The notes under the pieces were generated by a model. It was not told the origin of the DNA. It was given only the letters and a program-made list of their open reading frames with translations, and ran no database searches. Made by a program: the position numbers and the translations under genes. A DNA stretch of 28,497 bases from a virus: positions 1 through 28,497 of the IMG/VR virus record IMGVR_UViG_3300047554_000268. One strand, written 5' to 3'. Shown here piece by piece: positions 1-6,557 of this stretch. Position 1 is the stretch's first letter. Every line of letters begins with the position of its first letter.

Positions 1-3
1 CTT

Positions 4-17
4 GACACGAGCGTGTC
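4..17. repeat. Short palindrome upstream of the nuclease gene
   Basis: GACACG-AG-CGTGTC is a perfect 6+2+6 inverted repeat beginning 34 bases before the first ATG of the replication block. A TTGACA hexamer (2-7) overlaps it, but I see no good -10 element at the right distance. It could be an operator or simply the end of an upstream gene cut by the window edge. Confidence 0.35.
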
Positions 18-37
18 GCAGACGGTACGGTCCAGCC

Positions 38-229
38 ATGAATCAGCCAGAATATATTTCCTTCTCCCAGTTCACGACATACCTCTCGTGCTCTGAGAAG
101 TACCGTCTCTCGCGCATCCTCCAACTGGAGGAAGATCCGGCCTGGTACTTTGCAGGCGGTACGGCAGTCCACGCGGCAGCCGACGCAATCGACCACGCAC
201 TACTCGCAGACAAGGTGGTGCCGTTCTGA
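38..229 (+). CDS. RecB/Cas4-like PD-(D/E)XK nuclease, N-terminal part
   Basis: This 63-residue product carries the N-terminal signature of RecB/AddB/Cas4-type nucleases: an S-x-S-Q-x-x-x-Y-x-x-C segment at residues 8-18 (Cys18) and a G-T-A-V-H motif I region at residues 41-45. The core catalytic motifs are missing here and continue in the next gene in another frame. The reading frame stops with TGA at 227-229, sharing an A with the ATG at 229 (TGATG), an arrangement typical of translational coupling. The ATG at 38 is chosen because the conserved motif begins soon after; an in-frame TTG at 2 is possible. In related phage proteins both halves are one polypeptide, so this is either a true gene split or a one-base frameshift, natural or a sequencing error. 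Confidence 0.75.
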   Translation: MNQPEYISFSQFTTYLSCSEKYRLSRILQLEEDPAWYFAGGTAVHAAADAIDHALLADKVVPF

Positions 230-894
230 TGACCGCACAGGCAGCAGGACTACAAGCGTTCGAAGAATCCATGGCGGAAGCCATCGTCGCCGGCAAGGGC
301 AAGACGTGGCGTGCAGGTGGACGAGCATCCAAGGCGTTCCCCAACAAGGAAGACGGCACGTGGTGGCGGTTAGAGGGACCGAAGATGGTCCACTCGTACT
401 ACCAGTGGCGACTGAAGAACCCAGCAATGGACATCTGGATCACACCAGACGGAACACCCGCCATCGAGCTCGCTATCAACGTCACCATCCCAGGTGGCAT
501 CGTACTCAAGTGCTACATTGACCGAGTATTCCAGGACACGCAGGGCAACCTGATGATCGTGGACTTGAAGACTGGCAAGGCACCGTCGTCCAGCCTCCAG
601 CTCGCAACCTATGCTCTCGCCATCAAGCAGCAGTTCGGTATCGACGTGAAGTACGGGTCGTACTGGATGGCACGCGAAGGCAAACTGGACACGGTGCATG
701 ATCTTGACTTCATGCCGAGGGACATGGTGTCCCGTTGGATTCGTGACGTACACAAGGCAATCACCTTGGGCCTGTTCGTGCCGAATATTACGATGATGTG
801 TAACTCTTGTGGTTTGAAGAAAGAGTGCTATGCTTTCGGTAGCACTACACACAAGCCTAACTTTGATAGCGACTTGGAGGAAAGTAATGAATGA
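229..894 (+). CDS. RecB/Cas4-like PD-(D/E)XK nuclease, C-terminal catalytic part
   Basis: This 221-residue product has the catalytic core of a PD-(D/E)XK exonuclease: motif II Y-I-D-R (Asp98), motif III V-D-L-K-T-G (Asp112, Lys114) and the downstream Q-x-x-x-Y motif (Gln124, Tyr128). Near the C-terminus lies C-x2-C-x5-C (Cys191, Cys194, Cys200), which in Cas4 and AddB nucleases joins one N-terminal Cys to bind a 4Fe-4S cluster. Here that Cys (Cys18) is encoded by the preceding gene. The likely role is DNA end resection or recombination beside the resolvase and helicase genes. The ATG overlaps the upstream stop as TGATG and has an AAGGTGG stretch (212-218) about ten bases upstream. Nuclease family assignment is firm. 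Whether it works as a two-chain enzyme is inference. Confidence 0.85.
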   Translation: MTAQAAGLQAFEESMAEAIVAGKGKTWRAGGRASKAFPNKEDGTWWRLEGPKMVHSYYQWRLKNPAMDIWITPDGTPAIELAINVTIPGGIVLKCYIDRVFQDTQGNLMIVDLKTGKAPSSSLQLATYALAIKQQFGIDVKYGSYWMAREGKLDTVHDLDFMPRDMVSRWIRDVHKAITLGLFVPNITMMCNSCGLKKECYAFGSTTHKPNFDSDLEESNE

Positions 895-1315
895 GCCGAA
901 GCACAAGCTCACAGTAAAGATCCAGGGTGAGCTCCGTACCATCCAGGGTGACACGTATGAAGAGTTCACTGCTGAGCGGGACAAGGCACTGGAAGGTATT
1001 CAGGCTGATGTTGAGTTCGTTAACCTGGTCCGTGCTGCTTCGAACGCAGCGACTGTACTTGCAGGCGGAGAGACTGTTGCGCAGCAGGCAACACCCGCAC
1101 CCGCAGCATGGGACGCACCCGCCGCAGCACCCGCAGCCTTCGGTGCAGCAGCAACCCAAATGTGTGACCACGGCCCGATGACTGCACGCAGTGGCGTAGG
1201 ACAGAAGGGTCCGTGGCGTGGCTGGTTCTGCCCCACCGCCAAGGGAACACCCGGCCAGTGCAAGGCAATCTTCGTGAACCGAGGAACTGCCGACTGGAAC
1301 AACTTCCCCGCATAG
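887..1315 (+). CDS. Small protein with Ala/Pro linker and C-terminal Cys/His motif
   Basis: The 142-residue product has an N-terminal polar domain (residues 1-60), a low-complexity linker rich in Ala and Pro (about 65-90), and a C-terminal region with C-D-H-G, a G-P-W-R-G-W-F-C stretch and a final Cys, which looks like a small zinc-binding or nucleic-acid-binding fold. The ATG at 887 overlaps the end of the nuclease gene by 8 bases and has GGAGG at 876-880, so this start is preferred over an upstream in-frame one. Its position directly after a recombination nuclease makes a single-stranded DNA-binding or nuclease-accessory role possible, but I do not recognise a named family. Confidence 0.8.
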   Translation: MNEPKHKLTVKIQGELRTIQGDTYEEFTAERDKALEGIQADVEFVNLVRAASNAATVLAGGETVAQQATPAPAAWDAPAAAPAAFGAAATQMCDHGPMTARSGVGQKGPWRGWFCPTAKGTPGQCKAIFVNRGTADWNNFPA

Positions 1316-1317
1316 TC

Positions 1318-1360
1318 TTGGGGCGGGGTTATTGAATGGGAAGCAGTAGCCCCGCTCCAA
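1318..1360 (+). terminator. Intercistronic GC-rich hairpin
   Basis: TTGGGGCGGGG (1318-1328) pairs with CCCCGCTCCAA (1350-1360) as an 11-bp stem with one G-U pair and a 21-base loop. It begins three bases after the stop of the preceding gene. No T-tract follows, so it may be a weak terminator, an attenuator or an RNA stability element rather than a classical rho-independent terminator. Confidence 0.45.
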
Positions 1361-1380
1361 ACCTTCCTAAAGGAGAACCA

Positions 1381-1518
1381 ATGAACGGATATGCAGTAAC
1401 GATCAGAGCGTACGGATCAGAAGACACTATCGCTGACGTTAACGCCATCATCAACTATCTTCAGCCCCTCGGGCTCACCGTAGACAATATTCAAATCATC
1501 CCAGTAAACCCGTTCTAA
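1381..1518 (+). CDS. 45-residue hypothetical protein
   Basis: The ATG at 1381 has a good AAAGGAGA ribosome-binding site just upstream. The product looks like a small alpha/beta unit: a beta-like start (Y-A-V-T-I-R-A-Y), an amphipathic helix (residues 15-28) and a final strand ending in N-P-F. I do not recognise a family. It is followed without a gap by the GTG start of the ATPase gene at 1519, so the two are probably co-translated. The hairpin in front of it may set it apart from the nuclease genes. Confidence 0.7.
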   Translation: MNGYAVTIRAYGSEDTIADVNAIINYLQPLGLTVDNIQIIPVNPF

Positions 1519-2298
1519 GTGCGTACCCTAGATAGGGCAGTCCGATCCATTGATCGTGGAGGATCGGCACTCCCAATGCCATTCAAGTCCTGGTCGGACA
1601 ACCACATCTCTATCCGCCGAGGTGAAGTCAGCATGATCGCTGGCCCACCCGGTGCCGGCAAGTCAACCGTTGCCCTAGCACTCGCAGTGAAGGCACAAGT
1701 ACCTACCCTGTACGCATCCATGGACAGCCACGAATCCACTATGGCTATTCGTTCACTGTCCATGGTGACGGGTGTACGTCAGCAGGAAGTCGAAGAGCGT
1801 ATGCTTAACGAACCTGACTGGGCTGCACGCACCCTTCGGGAAAACGTCGGACATATCAAGTGGATGTTTGATGCTTCTCCCACTCTGAATGATCTTGAAG
1901 ATGAGATCAACGTGTATCGCATGACGACAGGTTCCGACCCGCAACTCGTGGTAGTGGATAACGCTGTTGATGTGACGCACGATTCAGGTGACGAGTTCTC
2001 CTCACTCCGGTCGCTTATGCGAGAGGTGAAGTGGTGGAGTCGGGAACTAAACGCAGCTTTCCTGATCCTCCACCACACGTCAGAGTCCTACGACGGCTAC
2101 CCGTGCCCACCTAGGGCAGCGTTGCATGGCAAGATTGCACAGATCCCGTCGCTCATCATGACTCTAGCGTCACAGCCTGGTGGACTGGCAGCGGCAGCGG
2201 TGAAGAACCGTTACGGTCCCGCTGATGGTACTGGTAAGACGGCTATCTGGATGGACTACTCGCCTGCTGTAATGATGGTGAAGGACTTTGAGGGATGA
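1519..2298 (+). CDS. RecA/DnaB-superfamily ATPase, probable helicase-type
   Basis: The 259-residue protein has a Walker A G-P-P-G-A-G-K-S-T at residues 42-50, a Walker B L-V-V-V-D-N at 143-148 and an H-H-T motif near 185-187. This order and spacing match the RecA fold of AAA_25/RepA-type and DnaB-type helicases. It lacks a DnaB N-terminal domain and is much shorter than a full replicative helicase. It probably uses ATP to act on single-stranded DNA at the phage fork or in recombination, next to the primase and resolvase genes. The start is GTG immediately after the previous stop. A RecA-like recombinase or RepA-like helicase are the alternatives. Confidence 0.85.
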   Translation: MRTLDRAVRSIDRGGSALPMPFKSWSDNHISIRRGEVSMIAGPPGAGKSTVALALAVKAQVPTLYASMDSHESTMAIRSLSMVTGVRQQEVEERMLNEPDWAARTLRENVGHIKWMFDASPTLNDLEDEINVYRMTTGSDPQLVVVDNAVDVTHDSGDEFSSLRSLMREVKWWSRELNAAFLILHHTSESYDGYPCPPRAALHGKIAQIPSLIMTLASQPGGLAAAAVKNRYGPADGTGKTAIWMDYSPAVMMVKDFEG

Positions 2299-2657
2299 GC
2301 CAATACAACAAGGCCAAGGGTTCCCGCTGGGAAGCAGACCTAGAGAACTACATCAATGAGTGTGGTATCAAGGCACGCCGGCTACCCCGTGCAGGGGCCA
2401 AGGACATTGGCGATGTTGCTATTGAGATGCTAAACAACCATGTCATTGTGATCGAGGCGAAGAACACTAAGACTCACGACATGGCTCAGTATCTTCGTGA
2501 AGCCGAAGTGGAAGCTGGACACTATGACGAGAAGTACAACACTCTCGCCTATGGTGTAGTGGTTACGAAGACTAGACAGAAGCCCACTGGTGACGGTAGG
2601 GTTACGATGACGTTGGATACTTTTATTAACTTCTTGAACTGGGAGTCGCTGGCATGA
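2295..2657 (+). CDS. Hjc-like Holliday junction resolvase
   Basis: The 120-residue protein has the layout of archaeal-type Hjc resolvases of the PD-(D/E)XK fold: K-G-S-R-W-E-A-D-L (Glu13), R-L-P-R-A-G followed by a G-D motif (Asp40), and V-I-V-I-E-A-K (Glu54, Lys56). Family members cleave four-way DNA junctions. In a phage the expected job is to remove branches before packaging or to resolve recombination intermediates. The ATG overlaps the stop of the ATPase gene by 4 bases (ATGA), and its own stop overlaps the next gene. Confidence 0.85.
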   Translation: MSQYNKAKGSRWEADLENYINECGIKARRLPRAGAKDIGDVAIEMLNNHVIVIEAKNTKTHDMAQYLREAEVEAGHYDEKYNTLAYGVVVTKTRQKPTGDGRVTMTLDTFINFLNWESLA

Positions 2658-2839
2658 ACAGTACGCACTGCAATCATTGCAACGAAAGACTTAGGCATAA
2701 GGACTATCCTGGCTCCATGCGCGTAATCCTTGAAACTCACGGTGGCGATGCTGGAGAAGCCTACCTTCATGAGTTCTGTATCGTTCCCTGGTTTGATAAG
2801 GTTCGCACCACGTTTGCGGAAGAGATCGGTGTCACGTGA
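2654..2839 (+). CDS. Small Cys-knuckle hypothetical protein
   Basis: The 61-residue product begins with a C-N-H-C knuckle (Cys6, Cys9) and has a later H-E-F-C (His39, Cys42), a possible single zinc site. It overlaps both neighbours by 4 bases. I do not recognise the family. Its position between a resolvase and a primase fits a DNA-associated accessory role. Confidence 0.75.
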   Translation: MNSTHCNHCNERLRHKDYPGSMRVILETHGGDAGEAYLHEFCIVPWFDKVRTTFAEEIGVT

Positions 2840-3219
2840 CCGAGGCCCGGTTTGATATCTGGCCCGTGCTAGAGGCATACGGCTGGGATCTGCCAGGGCC
2901 ACGAGGAACATGGCAATCCATCAAATGCCACGCACACGACGACGGACACGCATCCTGCCGCATCAGCTCGGACGCAGGCCACGTCAAATGCCTAGCATGT
3001 GGATTCTCAGGCGACGCTATAGATGTAGTACGACACTATGAAGGATGTGGATACAAGGATGCTGTCACTAGATGCGAGAGTATTACTGGAGGAAGCGACA
3101 GTGGCGTATCAGGCACAGCTAAACGAGGTCGCACCGTATCTGGTGGCTCGCGGTCTGAGCAAAGAGGCCGCGCTTACACACCGCCTCGGTTACGTTCACG
3201 AACCGGTGATCGGGCATGA
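2836..3219 (+). CDS. DnaG-type primase, zinc-finger part
   Basis: The 127-residue ORF starts with GTG overlapping the previous stop. Residues 31-55 form a CHC2 zinc finger (C-H-A-H, then C-L-A-C, ligands Cys31, His34, Cys52, Cys55) followed by G-F-S-G-D-A-I-D, the classic DnaG template-recognition module. About the last 45 residues (after the C-E-S-I-T-G-G segment) are Arg/Ser/Gly-rich and lie opposite the start of the Toprim gene in another frame, so this tail may be a by-product of the overlap. In many phages this finger is fused to the catalytic domain; here the catalytic part is a separate overlapping ORF. Confidence 0.85.
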   Translation: MTEARFDIWPVLEAYGWDLPGPRGTWQSIKCHAHDDGHASCRISSDAGHVKCLACGFSGDAIDVVRHYEGCGYKDAVTRCESITGGSDSGVSGTAKRGRTVSGGSRSEQRGRAYTPPRLRSRTGDRA

Positions 3220-3676
3220 GCAGTATGCGGGACGGTTATCAATCCCCTACATCACACCCACGGGTGTCGTTGACATCAGGTTCCGTGCCATCCGTGAAGA
3301 CGACTCCCCTAAATACTTGTCACGTAGCGGTGCAGAATCCGCCCTCTACAATGTGCCTGCCTTTGAGATGGACAGTGATTACATTGCAATCTGCGAGGGT
3401 GAACTGGACACCATCATTGCCAACTCAATGGTCGGTGTACCCGCTGTTGGTCTTGCCGGCGCTAACGCCTGGAAGAACTGGTACTCCCGTGCATTCATGG
3501 ACTACCGCAAGGTGTTCGTTCTGTGTGACGGTGACCAGCCAGGGCGAGACTTGGGTAAGAAGATTGCTCAACAGATTGATGTTGCTATCGTGGTGACAAT
3601 GCCCGATGGTATGGATGTGAACGACCTGTACCTGTCCGAAGGTCCGGACGGTTTGCTGAAGAAGATGGGACTGTGA
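3101..3676 (+). CDS. DnaG-type primase, Toprim catalytic part
   Basis: The 191-residue product has the DnaG-like catalytic layout: Y-L-V-A-R-G-L-S (residues 13-20), R-L-G-Y-V (28-32), and a Toprim domain with C-E-G-E-L-D (Glu99) and C-D-G-D (Asp143, Asp145) plus G-R-D (Asp150). It would synthesise RNA primers with the zinc-finger protein encoded just upstream in a different frame. The frame is open from 3029 with an ATG at 3038. I chose GTG 3101 because GGAGGAAG at 3088-3095 lies five bases before it and no ribosome site precedes 3038. The overlap with the finger gene is therefore 119 bases. Confidence 0.85.
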   Translation: MAYQAQLNEVAPYLVARGLSKEAALTHRLGYVHEPVIGHEQYAGRLSIPYITPTGVVDIRFRAIREDDSPKYLSRSGAESALYNVPAFEMDSDYIAICEGELDTIIANSMVGVPAVGLAGANAWKNWYSRAFMDYRKVFVLCDGDQPGRDLGKKIAQQIDVAIVVTMPDGMDVNDLYLSEGPDGLLKKMGL

Positions 3677-3861
3677 TGGAAGACATTGCCATAACATTCG
3701 TAACGGTACTGCTCGCATGTGTGGCAGCTATCGCTATCTATAATTGGATTCGTGCCGAACTGGATGAGCGTGCATGGCGACGCATCCTTGAAGAAGAAGA
3801 CTCACGACTGCCCATGTATCGCCTCGTGAACGTTGAAGGTAAGGACAGTGATCGTGAGTGA
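3676..3861 (+). CDS. Small single-pass membrane protein
   Basis: The 61-residue product has one strongly hydrophobic segment at about residues 4-23 followed by a charged Arg/Glu-rich cytoplasmic-type tail. The topology suggests a membrane anchor with the tail inside. Its ATG overlaps the primase stop (TGATG). Function unknown. A role in tethering replication, in superinfection exclusion or in lysis would all be guesses. Confidence 0.7.
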   Translation: MEDIAITFVTVLLACVAAIAIYNWIRAELDERAWRRILEEEDSRLPMYRLVNVEGKDSDRE

Positions 3862-4252
3862 ACAGTCAGGACTGGACGGAACTCATACGGATGATTCAGG
3901 CGATTGGCTTGAAGGTGATAGCGGTCGATCAGACAACGGGAATCGTGACGGCTCAAGTCCCATCGCTACCAAATACTCGGCCATCTCACTGATCAACCAT
4001 GCCGCAGTGAAGAAGCACGGCATCGGCGTATCAACCGACGAGCTCGTGAACTTCACTGACAATCTGCATGATCGTATGGTGTATCGCGTCAAGGGGATTG
4101 GACACAGCCAGTATGCGGGAAAGATCCAAGCATTCGAAACGTACACTGTGGACCGCATGGTGGAGGAGACGTTGGACGAGCTTGCTGATGTTCTTGCATA
4201 CGTGAACATGCTTACTATCAAGTTCCTGTCAGCAGCGAGGAGTGTCGGATGA
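3848..4252 (+). CDS. Possible MazG-like nucleotide pyrophosphohydrolase
   Basis: The product is about 134 residues. Its C-terminal helix has an E-E-T-x-D-E-L-A-D-V-x-A-Y pattern that resembles the metal-binding helix of MazG-like all-alpha NTP pyrophosphatases. The N-terminus (about 30 residues) is acidic and Gly/Ser-rich. Two GTG starts six bases apart (3848 and 3854) each have an AAGG-type site eight bases upstream, so the exact start is uncertain. It overlaps the membrane-protein gene and the next gene. If the assignment is right it would remove abnormal or host nucleotides from the pool. The family match rests on one motif and is tentative. Confidence 0.6.
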   Translation: MIVSEQSGLDGTHTDDSGDWLEGDSGRSDNGNRDGSSPIATKYSAISLINHAAVKKHGIGVSTDELVNFTDNLHDRMVYRVKGIGHSQYAGKIQAFETYTVDRMVEETLDELADVLAYVNMLTIKFLSAARSVG

Positions 4253-4989
4253 AGCGCGTCTGGGTCATTTCAGATCTTCAAGTTCCGTACCATGATGCAC
4301 GGGCCGTTGATGCCGTCGCTCAGGCCATTGATGACTTGAAGCAGCCCGAAGATACCGTCATCACTATCGGTGACGAGCAGGACTTCCAGACCATTTCACG
4401 GTGGTCAGCCGGTACCCCACTAGAGTACGAGAAATCCATCGGTAAGGATCGTGACGCTACCGTACAGATCCTCAAAGATCTACAGGTGCAGCACGTTATC
4501 CGATCCAACCACACTGATCGCCTGTTCGCTTCGGTGATGCGCCGTATCCCTGGCCTCATGGGTCTACCCGAGTTGGAGATTGAGAACTTCTGGCGACTCG
4601 GTGACCTCGGCATCACGTACCATAAGGAAGCATTCAAGGTAGCACCAGGATGGGTGGCTCTGCATGGTGACGAAGCTGGGCTATCGCAGATCGCCGGAAC
4701 CACAGCACAAGGCCTTGCGAAGAAGGTCGGCATGTCGGTGGTGTGTGGTCACACGCATCGCCTCGGACTACAGCCCTACACGCAGGGCGTAAACGGCAAC
4801 ATCACCAACACACTGTGGGGTTTCGAAGTAGGCAACCTCATGGACATGAAGAAAGCCCTGTATGCCAAGACACACAACTGGCAGCAAGGTATCGGCATTC
4901 TGTATGTCGAAGGCAAGACGGTGATTCCCGCACCCGTACCGATCCACAACAAGTCATTCACTATTGAGGGTGTGCGCTACGCATGGTAG
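4249..4989 (+). CDS. Calcineurin-like metallophosphoesterase
   Basis: The 246-residue protein shows the ordered metal-binding motifs of the family: I-S-D-L-Q (Asp9), I-G-D-E-Q-D (Asp42), S-N-H-T-D (Asn87, His88), L-H-G-D (His139) and C-G-H-T-H (167-170). Members hydrolyse phosphodiester or phosphomonoester bonds with two metal ions. In motif I the usual D-x-H is D-x-Q, as in some phage homologues, which may weaken one metal site. The surrounding replication genes suggest a nucleic-acid or nucleotide substrate, which is inference. It overlaps both neighbours. Confidence 0.85.
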   Translation: MKRVWVISDLQVPYHDARAVDAVAQAIDDLKQPEDTVITIGDEQDFQTISRWSAGTPLEYEKSIGKDRDATVQILKDLQVQHVIRSNHTDRLFASVMRRIPGLMGLPELEIENFWRLGDLGITYHKEAFKVAPGWVALHGDEAGLSQIAGTTAQGLAKKVGMSVVCGHTHRLGLQPYTQGVNGNITNTLWGFEVGNLMDMKKALYAKTHNWQQGIGILYVEGKTVIPAPVPIHNKSFTIEGVRYAW

Positions 4990-5585
4990 TTACTGAGGAC
5001 GAACTGAAGCTGGCACGACAGGGTGCACAGTCTGCATACAGGTCAGGCCGTGGCATCATTGACGAGGAAGACCTCACGCAAGAGGCATACTTGTGGATCG
5101 TGCAGAATCCTCGGAAGGTGCAGGGTTGGCGGGAGAAGGGGAAGCATGGGCAGAACATTCTCCGTAATGCTTGCCGGCAGCGTTGTCTCACACTGATTGC
5201 TAACGAGCGTCGCAAGCGGTCACGCCTAGAGATGGGTGACCTGTTCTACTACACGCAGCAGATGATCCGTGAACTGATCCCCGACATGCTGAACGAAGAG
5301 TCATGGACCTCTAACGGTATCCAGGACAACTCAGAGTTGAAGGGTCCGTCACGTCCCTCTGAGGGCAACAACCGTATCGCCACTATCTGTGACGTGTCGC
5401 TCGCTTTCGAGTCCCTGAAGGACAGCGATAAGGCTATCCTTGAGGACTTGTACGGTGACGGTGGAGTCCAGTACGGCATCGTTGCATTGAAGCTTGGTGT
5501 GTCCGAGCGTACGGTTCGTCGCCGTGAAGAACGTGCATTGGATAAGATGGTTGAGTTCCTGGGTGGGGAACGTCCGAAGGGCTAG
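4983..5585 (+). CDS. Sigma-70-like transcription factor
   Basis: The 200-residue protein has a region-2-like N-terminal part (D-L-T-Q-E-A-Y-L-W-I at residues 30-39, then a helix N-I-L-R-N-A-C-R-Q-R) and a region-4-like helix-turn-helix at about 160-190 (G-I-V-A-L-K-L-G-V-S-E-R-T-V-R-R). The two are joined by a polar linker. This is the ECF/sigma-like layout, so it could direct host RNA polymerase to phage promoters, possibly the virion block. It is the last gene of the plus-strand replication operon, a sensible place for a factor switching to late expression. A non-sigma HTH regulator is the alternative. Confidence 0.75.
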   Translation: MVVTEDELKLARQGAQSAYRSGRGIIDEEDLTQEAYLWIVQNPRKVQGWREKGKHGQNILRNACRQRCLTLIANERRKRSRLEMGDLFYYTQQMIRELIPDMLNEESWTSNGIQDNSELKGPSRPSEGNNRIATICDVSLAFESLKDSDKAILEDLYGDGGVQYGIVALKLGVSERTVRRREERALDKMVEFLGGERPKG

Positions 5586-5977
5586 AACACTATGCGTTCT
5601 ATACCTGCTGCCGCAATGAGTTTCCTGCACCCGTGGCACGGTTCACCCGTGATGTAGATTGTTGAGCCAACGGTTTCTTTTCTACCGGCCAGGATGATTG
5701 CATTTGCTTCTGCATGGATTGATATGCAATAACCTTCACTAGTCGGGTCATCATATCCACCTGTGAGGGTTTGAATGTGGTCGTATCCTTGTAGCCCTCT
5801 CGGGCAAGCTCCTTTAAGGCATCCTTTCGCACCTGCTGGAGCACCGTTGTAACCAAATGAGATAGGTCGATGGTCTTGTCCGACGATGACGGCTCCATGT
5901 TGTCTCCTTCTGCAGTCTGCTCGGGTTGATACTGTCTTGGCTATGGCTAGGTAGTATGTGTCCCAGTCCGGTCTCAT
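5582..5977 (-). CDS. dCMP deaminase
   Basis: The 131-residue protein has the zinc-dependent cytidine/deoxycytidylate deaminase signature: H-A-E (residues 88-90) and P-C-H-G-C (Cys114, Cys117), plus R-R-Q-H-G-A-V-I near residue 24. It converts dCMP to dUMP, feeding dTMP synthesis. It is the most distal gene of the leftward train. Its stop overlaps that of the sigma-like gene on the other strand as CTAG, so there is no room for a terminator between the operons. GGAGAAGCC precedes the ATG. Confidence 0.9.
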   Translation of the reverse strand: MRPDWDTYYLAIAKTVSTRADCRRRQHGAVIVGQDHRPISFGYNGAPAGAKGCLKGACPRGLQGYDHIQTLTGGYDDPTSEGYCISIHAEANAIILAGRKETVGSTIYITGEPCHGCRKLIAAAGIERIVF

Positions 5978-6177
5978 GGCTTCTCCAGTAAGGCAAGTAG
6001 AACGTCGACCACTTCGTCAACGTATGGAGGCTCTAATGACCGAGCAAACTCAGCCCGTACTGCTGCGATGCACTTAGCAAGCATGTCCCGCTGACCACGC
6101 TCGTAATCGCTCGGTGCGTTCTTGTAGTCGGGATCTATTCCGAACAGGTTGCCGAATGTCAGCGGGTCTTGGGTCAT
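5974..6177 (-). CDS. Hypothetical protein, 67 residues
   Basis: The small, mostly helical product has Y-E-R-G-Q-R-D-M-L-A-K near its middle. It is 4-base overlapped with the deaminase gene and has a good AAGGAGAAACC site before the ATG. The Y-E-R-G motif and following helix resemble part of the next gene upstream, so the two may be distant relatives. Function unknown. Confidence 0.75.
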   Translation of the reverse strand: MTQDPLTFGNLFGIDPDYKNAPSDYERGQRDMLAKCIAAVRAEFARSLEPPYVDEVVDVLLALLEKP

Positions 6178-6557
6178 GGTTTCTCCTTGTAGAACTGTCT
6201 GAATGACGGCATAGCGGAGCGGTATCCAGCAACAATGCGTGCCGCGTCACTGCCCTTGCCGAACGCCTCCCGCATGTCGTCCTCTAGGGCGAGTAGGTCT
6301 GTGTAGGCGGCTTCCTCGCAACGTCGGAGCATGTCCTCCTCGGCTTGCTTTACTGCCGCGAATCCCGCTTTGACCCCACGCTCGTAGGCAAGGTTCTCAG
6401 CATCGTTGATAGCGGTCCTTGCATCAGATAGGAGGACGTACATGTAAGTCCCCAGTTCTGTCATGGCTTCCCCTGTAAGGCTTGTAGGGGTCTGTGTGCC
6501 GTAGACAGGCCACCCTTGATGGCTGTGGTAGAGATACCGCTCCAAGTCGTCTGTCAT
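6174..6557 (-). CDS. Hypothetical helical protein with a second internal start
   Basis: The 127-residue product is predicted mainly helical and acidic, with Y-E-R-G and long Ala/Glu-rich helices. The ATG at 6557 overlaps the stop of the previous small gene (ATGA) and is preceded by GGAGAAGCC. In the same frame an ATG at 6464 is preceded by GGGGAAGCC, so a 96-residue form may also be made. The sequence around 6464 nearly repeats the one before the deaminase start, which suggests the N-terminal 31 residues were a separate short gene now fused. Function unknown. Confidence 0.7.
   Translation of the reverse strand: MTDDLERYLYHSHQGWPVYGTQTPTSLTGEAMTELGTYMYVLLSDARTAINDAENLAYERGVKAGFAAVKQAEEDMLRRCEEAAYTDLLALEDDMREAFGKGSDAARIVAGYRSAMPSFRQFYKEKP

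Noticed and set aside
2836-3219. Programmed frameshift to fuse the primase parts
   Set aside because: I found no slippery sequence, and a strong ribosome site before GTG 3101 explains the second protein more simply.
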